Below are positions 40,688 to 45,628 of a DNA stretch of 45,628 nucleotides, in pieces (the stretch's first letter is position 1; every line of letters starts with the position of its first letter). Source of the stretch: Actinomycetota bacterium (GTDB taxonomy: Bacteria > Actinomycetota > Acidimicrobiia > Acidimicrobiales > GCA-2861595); NCBI GenBank assembly GCA_002861595.1, contig PJQG01000019.1:2184-47811 (forward strand), written 5' to 3'. The position numbers and the translations under genes were made by a program. The notes under the pieces were generated by a model. It did not search any database. It was not told the DNA's origin and was given only the letters and a program-made list of their open reading frames with translations.

Positions 40688-42829
40688 GTGAGCACCTCGC
40701 ACAGCGTCCTCCACCGCAACACCGCGGGCACGAGCCGGCCGGCCGGACCGCTGGAGCAGCTGGCGTCGAGGGCGTGGAACGTGCTCAACGAGGGCAAGCC
40801 GTTCACGCCGGTGTTCGCCGCCTTCGTGCTGGTGGTCACCGGCGCGCCCCTCGCCGGGATCCTCCTCGCCGCGCCGCTGGGCCTGGTGTGGTGGCATCAC
40901 CCCTACCCGCTGCACCTGCGGGTCGTGCTCTGGGGCGTGGCCGCCGCGGTGGTGGTGGTCGCCGGCGGGGTGCCTGGCGGTCCCGCCCTGCTGGCCCTGG
41001 TGCTCTACCTGACCTTCACCATGGTGCTTTGGGGCAGCGTCTACTACCACCTGCGCCTCGGGGCCCCCTGGACCAACATCACCCGTTTCTGGTGGCTGGT
41101 GGTGGAGAACCCCGACCCCACCTCGGGGAACCTCCTGGAGCAGGTGCCGAAGGTGGCTGCCCTCCTCGCCGCCGGCCACTCCACCCGCCCGGCCGGCGCC
41201 CTGCTGGCTGCCGCCGCCGGCGCCGCCGTCGTGGGCGAGGTCGTCCATCGCCGCCTCATCACCTGGGTGCCGGGCCTCGCCACCGGCGACCGGCGGGCCG
41301 ACCGCCGCCCCCGCCCCGCCGGCCCGCCTCGCTGTGGCCCGCCCAGCCGCAAGGTGCTTCTCGTCGTCATCGACGGCTGCCGCCTCGATCGCCTGGCCGA
41401 GGCCCGCACGCCGTTCCTCGACCGCTTGGCCGCCGAGGGCCTGCGCTACGAGCACTGCTTCACGGTGTACCCGGCGCGCACCGTCACCTGCTTCTCCTCC
41501 ATGCTCACCGGCGCCCCGCCCGCGGTCCACGGCATGCGCTCGAACTTCGTTCCCTCCCTCGGCGTCAAGTGCCCTTCCATCTTCGACGCCGTGCCGTCGG
41601 CCCGTCTGGTGGGCATCGCCCATCTGGTCGACGCCTTCGGCGACCGCGTCCGCACCGTCACTGCCGTCATGCCCAACGACGAGATCGACGCCGCCCTGTG
41701 CGGACGGGCCCTCGGCGTGGTGGACGACGAGGACCCCGACCTGCTGGTGGTGCAGACGTTGTCCGTCGACCAGACCGGCCACTTCCGGGGCTCCTATCAT
41801 CAGGAGTACCTCGAGCAGATCGAGAGCACCGACGCCGAGCTGGAGCGCCTCGTGGCCGCCCTGGCCGATCGGTGGGGCGGGCTCGACGGCGTCACCATCG
41901 GGGTCCTGGCCGACCACGGCCAGGGGCGGGGCATCGGCGGCCACGGCCACTGGTCGCCCACGGAGCGGCTGGTGCCCTGCATCTGGTGGGGCCACGGTGT
42001 TCCGGCCGAGCCGCCGCGGGAGGACGTCTCCATCCTCGACGTGACCGCCACCCTTGCCCACCGCTGCGGGGTCGCGGTCCCCTCGCGCTCGGTGGGGCGG
42101 TGCCTGCTGTGCGACGGCGCAGACCACGCCGAGGCGGCGACGCCGGCCGCGCCCGTCGTCGTCGTCCTGCCCGCCCACGACGAGGTGGCGACGGTGGCGA
42201 ACGTCATCGCCGCCGTGCCGGACCGGATAGGGGGGCACGCCGTGGAGGTGGTGGTGGTCGACGACGGGTCGACCGACGGGACGGCTGACGCCGCCCTGGC
42301 CGCCGGCGCCAAGGTGCTGGCCCATGCCGCCAACAGGGGGGTCGGTGCCGCGGTGCGGACGGGCCTCCGGCACGCTCACCACACCGGAGCGGTGGCGGCC
42401 GCCTTCCTCGACGCCGACGGTGAGTACGACCCCGGCGAGTTGGCTCGGCTGCTCGAGCCCATCCTCGCCGGCGATGCCGACTACGTGGTGGGCAGCCGCT
42501 TCGCCGGCACCATCGAGTCGATGCTCGTCCACCGGCGGGTGGGAAACGTCGTGCTCACCGCCCTCACGTCGATGCTGGCCCGTCGCCGGCTCAGCGACGG
42601 CCAGTCCGGCTTCCGGGCCCTGGGGCGGGAGGCGTTGGCCGTGGCCGAGATCGGCCATGACTACAACTACGCCCAGGTGCTCACGCTGGACCTGCTGGGG
42701 AAGGGTTTCCGCTATGCCGAGGTCCCCATCCGGTACCGGCGCCGGGCCGAGGGTCGCTCGTTCGTGAAGCTCGGCGGCTACCTTCGCCGGGTGCTCCCCG
42801 CCATGGCCAGGGCAGCGCGGGCCAAGTAG
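40688..42829 (+). CDS. Membrane phosphodiesterase/alkaline-phosphatase-fold protein fused to a GT2 glycosyltransferase
   Basis: 713 residues. The N-terminal 190 hold about four membrane helices (FAAFVLVVTGAPLAGILLA, VVLWGVAAAVVVVAGGV, LLALVLYLTFTMVLWGSVYY, GALLAAAAGAAVVGEVV). From about 221 a type I phosphodiesterase fold: VLLVVIDGCRLDRL (metal Asp), YPARTVTCFSSMLTG (nucleophile Thr), LSVDQTGHF and LADHGQGRGIGGHGHW (metal Asp/His). From about 488 a GT2 domain like dolichol-phosphate mannose synthases: LPAHDEVATVANVIAAVP, VVDDGSTDGT, FLDADGEYDP (DxD) and SDGQSGFRALG. All catalytic residues are present in both parts. A role in moving sugar-phosphate groups onto lipids or envelope glycans is plausible. 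It sits 27 bases after the cupredoxin gene. Confidence 0.82.
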   Translation: MSTSHSVLHRNTAGTSRPAGPLEQLASRAWNVLNEGKPFTPVFAAFVLVVTGAPLAGILLAAPLGLVWWHHPYPLHLRVVLWGVAAAVVVVAGGVPGGPALLALVLYLTFTMVLWGSVYYHLRLGAPWTNITRFWWLVVENPDPTSGNLLEQVPKVAALLAAGHSTRPAGALLAAAAGAAVVGEVVHRRLITWVPGLATGDRRADRRPRPAGPPRCGPPSRKVLLVVIDGCRLDRLAEARTPFLDRLAAEGLRYEHCFTVYPARTVTCFSSMLTGAPPAVHGMRSNFVPSLGVKCPSIFDAVPSARLVGIAHLVDAFGDRVRTVTAVMPNDEIDAALCGRALGVVDDEDPDLLVVQTLSVDQTGHFRGSYHQEYLEQIESTDAELERLVAALADRWGGLDGVTIGVLADHGQGRGIGGHGHWSPTERLVPCIWWGHGVPAEPPREDVSILDVTATLAHRCGVAVPSRSVGRCLLCDGADHAEAATPAAPVVVVLPAHDEVATVANVIAAVPDRIGGHAVEVVVVDDGSTDGTADAALAAGAKVLAHAANRGVGAAVRTGLRHAHHTGAVAAAFLDADGEYDPGELARLLEPILAGDADYVVGSRFAGTIESMLVHRRVGNVVLTALTSMLARRRLSDGQSGFRALGREALAVAEIGHDYNYAQVLTLDLLGKGFRYAEVPIRYRRRAEGRSFVKLGGYLRRVLPAMARAARAK

Positions 42830-42841
42830 CCCGCGCTGCAC

Positions 42842-43522
42842 GTGGCCTGCTTCGCCCTCGTCCCCAGCCCTTTCCTCGGTCCCTCCTCCTGGGCGTCGGT
42901 GGCCAGTGAGCTGAGCGCCCGGGGCCACGCCGTGCTCATCGCCACCCCGGTCGACGCCGGGGTGCGCCCCTACTGGCCCCAGCACGCGGCCGCCGCCGCC
43001 ATCGCCGTGCCCCGGGTGGAGAAGCTGGTGCTGGCCGGCCACGGCGGCGCCGGTCCACTGCTGCCCGCCATCGCCGACGCCGCCCACTGCAACGTCGCCG
43101 TGTACCTGTTCGTGGACGCCGACCTGCCTTCCCATGGCGTCACCCGGATGGACCTGCTCCGGACAACCGACCTCTACCTCGGCGCCCAGGTGGACCAGCA
43201 CCTCCGGGCCGGGGGCCGCCATCCCCAGTGGACCGACGCGGAGCTGCGCGAGGCGATCCCTGATCCCCGCGCCTGCGCCGGGGTCGTGGCCGAGCTCAAG
43301 GCGCGCCACCGCGACTTCTTCCTGGAGCCGCTACCCGTCCCCGCCGGGTGGCCGGATGCGCCCTGCGCCTACCTCCGCTTGAGCAAAGCCTACGAGCCGG
43401 CCGCCGCTCGAGCCGAGGGGCTGGGATGGCCGGTGCGGCGCCTGGATGCCGGCCACTTTCACACCGTGGTGGACCCCGAGGAGGTGGCAACCGCCATCCT
43501 CGATCTCAGTGGTCTCGGATAG
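42842..43522 (+). CDS. Alpha/beta-hydrolase-like protein lacking the nucleophile
   Basis: 226 residues from GTG 42842, 12 bases after the previous gene. Opening FALVPSPFLGPSSWASVASEL matches alpha/beta-hydrolases of the methylesterase type. The nucleophile elbow reads VLAGHGGAGPLL, with Gly where Ser is expected (G-H-S-G-G/A). An Asp-like loop and the C-terminal His in LDAGHFHTVVDPEEVA remain. It is probably a non-catalytic binding or regulatory homologue, or uses a different chemistry. No signal peptide. Confidence 0.7.
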   Translation: MACFALVPSPFLGPSSWASVASELSARGHAVLIATPVDAGVRPYWPQHAAAAAIAVPRVEKLVLAGHGGAGPLLPAIADAAHCNVAVYLFVDADLPSHGVTRMDLLRTTDLYLGAQVDQHLRAGGRHPQWTDAELREAIPDPRACAGVVAELKARHRDFFLEPLPVPAGWPDAPCAYLRLSKAYEPAAARAEGLGWPVRRLDAGHFHTVVDPEEVATAILDLSGLG

Positions 43523-43546
43523 CTTTCCCGCAGAAAGGAGCACGCC

Positions 43547-43600
43547 ATGACCCACAACCGTCACCTCCTGCGGCACCTCCCAGGAAGGAAAGCCAGATGA
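43547..43600 (+). CDS. 17-residue leader peptide (uORF) of the ABC transporter operon
   Basis: AAAGGAG (43534-43540) lies six bases before ATG 43547, a better ribosome site than most genes here have. The ORF reads MTHNRHLLRHLPGRKAR and its stop overlaps the next start (ATGA at 43597-43600). Three His and five basic residues in 17 codons. Actinobacterial sulfur-uptake operons often carry short leader peptides of this general kind; this one has no Cys. Too short for gene callers, so likely unannotated. Confidence 0.55.
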   Translation: MTHNRHLLRHLPGRKAR

Positions 43601-44634
43601 AGGGCGCCCCCCGCCTCGGCGTGACCGAGGCATCGACCCCCCTCAGCCCCCCCCACCCCCCCAACCGAACTTGGATGCAACGTGGTCGCCCTGGCGGCCG
43701 TTCCGGGTACAGGAACGAGCTCGGCCGGGCGATCGTGGCCCTGATCGCAGTGGCCCTCCTCGCCGGCTGCGGGGACAGCGAACCAGATGCGACGTCCAGC
43801 GCGTCAGACGAGACAAGCGTCGTCCCGCTCACGATCGGTGCCATCCCCGATCAGGACCCCGAGAAGCTGCAGCGCCTCTACGGCACCGTGGCCGGCTACC
43901 TCGAGAAGGAGCTGGGCGTGCCCGTGGAGTACGTGCCGGTCACCGACTACACCGCGGCGGTCACCCTGTTCAAGGTTGGCGACCTGGACCTGGTGTGGTT
44001 CGGCGGCCTCACCGGTGTGCAGGCCCGCCTGCAGGTCGACGGGGCGCGAGCCATCGTCCAGCGCGACATCGACGAGAACTTCCACAGCCTCTTCATCGCC
44101 AACAGCGGCGCCGGCCTGGCTGCCATGGAGGACGTGAAGGAGCTGTCTGCTCTGAAGGGGAAGCGCTTCACGTTCGGGAGCGAATCCTCCACCTCCGGTC
44201 GGCTCATGCCCGAGTTCTTCCTCGGTCAGGCCGGCGTCAACACCGGCGACTTCGACGGCGCCCCCGGCTTCTCCGGCTCCCACGACAAGACCATCGACCT
44301 GGTGGCTGCGGGCACCTACGAGGCCGGCGCCGTGAACGAGCAGGTGTGGGAGGACCGCGTGGCCAGGGGGACCGTCGACCAGAGCAAGGTCAAGGTGATC
44401 CTTCGCACCCCCGCCTACCACGACTACCACTGGGTGGTGCGCCCCGATCTGGAGAAGCGCTACGGAAGGGGCATCGTCGAGCGCATCCAGAAGGCCTTCC
44501 AGACCCTCGACCCCGCCGACCCCACCGGGAAGATGGTGCTCGATCTCTTCGGGGCCACGAAGTTCATCGAGACGGACAACGCGCGGTACGCCCAGATCGA
44601 GGAGGTCGGGCGGAGCACCGGCCTCATCCGCTGA
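43597..44634 (+). CDS. Periplasmic substrate-binding lipoprotein, phosphonate/selenate (PhnD-like) ABC transporter
   Basis: 345 residues from ATG 43597; ATG 43675 would give a cleaner signal (VALIAVALLAGCGDSE, lipobox LAGC). The mature part begins PLTIGAIPDQDPEKLQRLYG, continuing with VEYVPVTDYTAAVTLFKVGD and LVWFGGLTGVQARLQV, all typical of the PhnD/putative selenate binding family. Later FTFGSESSTSGRLMPEFF and GSHDKTIDLVAAGTYEAGAV contain the anion-binding loops. The oxyanion could be selenate, sulfate-like ions, phosphite or phosphonate. It heads the transporter operon and is translationally coupled to the short leader ORF. Confidence 0.88.
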   Translation: MKGAPRLGVTEASTPLSPPHPPNRTWMQRGRPGGRSGYRNELGRAIVALIAVALLAGCGDSEPDATSSASDETSVVPLTIGAIPDQDPEKLQRLYGTVAGYLEKELGVPVEYVPVTDYTAAVTLFKVGDLDLVWFGGLTGVQARLQVDGARAIVQRDIDENFHSLFIANSGAGLAAMEDVKELSALKGKRFTFGSESSTSGRLMPEFFLGQAGVNTGDFDGAPGFSGSHDKTIDLVAAGTYEAGAVNEQVWEDRVARGTVDQSKVKVILRTPAYHDYHWVVRPDLEKRYGRGIVERIQKAFQTLDPADPTGKMVLDLFGATKFIETDNARYAQIEEVGRSTGLIR

Positions 44635-44648
44635 GCTGTCTCTCGGAC

Positions 44649-45410
44649 GTGGCGGTGACCCCGGTCGTCTCCCTGCGCGACGTCTCCGTGCGCTACGGCG
44701 CCACGCCGGCGTTGGAGGGGGCCAACCTCGAGCTGTGCCGGGGCGAGCGCGTGGCCCTGGCCGGCCCGAGCGGGGCGGGCAAGACGACATTGCTCTCCCT
44801 CCTCAACGGCACGCTCTTCCCCGCCACCGGCACCGTCGAGGTGCTCGGCCACGACCTGGCGCAGCTCCGGCCACGGGAGTTGCGCCGGGTGCAGGCCCGG
44901 GTGGGCACCGTCCACCAGCAGTTCGACCTGGTCGGGCCCCTCCGGGTGGTGCACAACGTGAATGCAGGGCGCCTGGCGGCGTGGCCGCTGGCCAAGGCCG
45001 CGTGGTCGCTGCTCTCGCCCCGCGAGGCGTCCGGCGCCGAGGCCGCCCTGCGCCGGGTCGGGATCGCCGAGAAGCTCTACGAGCGGACCGACCAGCTGTC
45101 GGGGGGCCAGCAGCAGCGGGTGGCCGTGGCCCGGGCCCTGGTCCAGGAGCCGGAGATCCTGCTGGCCGACGAGCCAATCGCCAGCCTCGACCCGGGCCGG
45201 AGCGGCAAGGTGATGGACTTGCTCCGGAGCCTGAGCGACGAGTCGGGGATGACGCTGGTGGTCAGCCTGCACGCCTTCGAGTACGCCCGCAGCCACTGCG
45301 ACCGGGTCGTCGGGATGCGGGGCGGGCGGATCGTGTTCGACGCGCCGGCGCCGGCGGTGACCGACGCCATGGTCGCCGCCCTCTACCGGATCGACGACGC
45401 CGTCCGGTGA
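44649..45410 (+). CDS. ABC transporter ATP-binding protein (PhnC-like)
   Basis: About 253 residues from GTG 44649 (or GTG 44655). Walker A is GPSGAGKTTLLSLLNG, Q-loop VGTVHQQFDLV, signature LSGGQQQRVAVARAL, Walker B ILLADEPIASLD and H-loop VVSLHAFEYARSHCDRVVGM. The order and spacing match oxyanion importers (PhnC). The gene starts 14 bases after the binding protein and its stop overlaps the permease start (GTGA). Energises uptake through the partial permease that follows. Confidence 0.93.
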   Translation: MAVTPVVSLRDVSVRYGATPALEGANLELCRGERVALAGPSGAGKTTLLSLLNGTLFPATGTVEVLGHDLAQLRPRELRRVQARVGTVHQQFDLVGPLRVVHNVNAGRLAAWPLAKAAWSLLSPREASGAEAALRRVGIAEKLYERTDQLSGGQQQRVAVARALVQEPEILLADEPIASLDPGRSGKVMDLLRSLSDESGMTLVVSLHAFEYARSHCDRVVGMRGGRIVFDAPAPAVTDAMVAALYRIDDAVR

Positions 45411-45628
45411 CGCCACTCGCCCAGGCCGGCGCCCCGGACATCGACGTCCTCGAGCGCGAGGGCCTCGCCAACGTCCCCGATCCCGGGCCCGGCCCTCGCC
45501 CGGCCCATGGCCCGAGGGAGGGACGGCGCCGGCGCCTGTCGTCCCGCTCGGTGTGGCTCGCGGTGCTCGTGGCCGGCTTCGTGGCCTCCCTGCTGTGGGC
45601 GGGGGTGGGGCGGCGGGCCGTGGTGAAT
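45407..45628 (+). CDS. ABC transporter permease, N-terminal part (truncated by window end)
   Basis: GTG 45407 overlaps the ATPase stop. The 74 visible residues comprise a long acidic/Pro-Arg cytosolic tail (DVLEREGLANVPDPGPGPRP) and the first membrane helix (VWLAVLVAGFVASLLWAGV). The EAA loop is beyond the window. By position it is the permease (PhnE-like) of the preceding transporter. Confidence 0.75.
   Translation, partial: MTPLAQAGAPDIDVLEREGLANVPDPGPGPRPAHGPREGRRRRLSSRSVWLAVLVAGFVASLLWAGVGRRAVVN

Noticed and set aside
40127-43309. Minus-strand open frame of 1060 codons
   Set aside because: It lies opposite the cupredoxin, fusion and hydrolase genes, is low-complexity (Gly/His/Arg/Glu-rich) and has no domain; it is a GC-rich shadow.

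Overview
The window is very GC-rich with dense, mostly non-gapped genes, ATGA/GTGA start-stop overlaps, many GTG starts, several leaderless -10/start arrangements and a tRNA without an encoded CCA. Together with a coenzyme-B12 ribonucleotide reductase, a PimB-like mannosyltransferase, an ANTAR regulator, a sortase substrate and the GYWLVASDGGIFAFGDA-type repeats, this points to an actinobacterium, probably of the class Acidimicrobiia. That assignment is inference from gene content. Most of the window reads as chromosomal core and lifestyle genes. Two stretches (about 15.5-21.1 kb and 32.8-33.2 kb) look accessory and partly decayed.

Layout. 0-6.2 kb: tail of an unknown protein, then queG, a PimB-like glycosyltransferase, a small membrane protein, a bacterial eRF1-like (baeRF) protein, a perfect 20-bp palindrome, a ROK sugar kinase and a short luciferase-like oxidoreductase. 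6.2-11.2 kb: an LPxTG cell-wall protein, an AlaC-type aminotransferase, an ACT-domain protein and a convergent short FtsH-like protease. 11.3-15.5 kb: nrdJ, split by a 398-residue LAGLIDADG intein placed exactly at the radical-forming cysteine; its promoter carries a pair of NrdR-box-like sites. 15.5-21.1 kb: accessory zone with a reductase remnant, an ABM monooxygenase, a di-iron MBL protein, a frameshifted TPR protein, an intact AbrB/VapC toxin-antitoxin pair with its own palindromic operator, and an unexplained frameshifted stretch. 21.1-29.6 kb: engB, classical ftsH, a DEAD-box helicase, and the MoxR / DUF58 / transglutaminase operon.

29.6-31.4 kb: amt-glnB ammonium uptake and sensing operon. 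31.6-36.5 kb: SRPBCC protein, Bcp peroxiredoxin, a broken second toxin-antitoxin pair directly upstream of tRNA-Leu(CAA), a prolyl oligopeptidase and an MBL hydrolase. 36.7-40.7 kb: a secreted protein with two Cu/Zn superoxide dismutase domains woven into a 42-residue repeat array, a DUF3105 lipoprotein, a coiled-coil protein, a PdtaR-like regulator, and a cupredoxin lipoprotein whose promoter overlaps an IdeR/DtxR-like box. 40.7-45.6 kb: a membrane phosphodiesterase fused to a dolichol-phosphate-mannose-synthase-like glycosyltransferase, an alpha/beta-hydrolase without its serine, and an oxyanion ABC transporter (binding protein, ATPase, truncated permease) preceded by a 17-codon histidine-rich leader ORF.

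I see no single new multi-gene defence system. The best leads are the intein at the NrdJ radical cysteine, the duplicated SOD/propeller protein, the phosphodiesterase-glycosyltransferase fusion, the translationally coupled leader peptide, and a recurrent TAnnnT-N6-ATG leaderless promoter layout.
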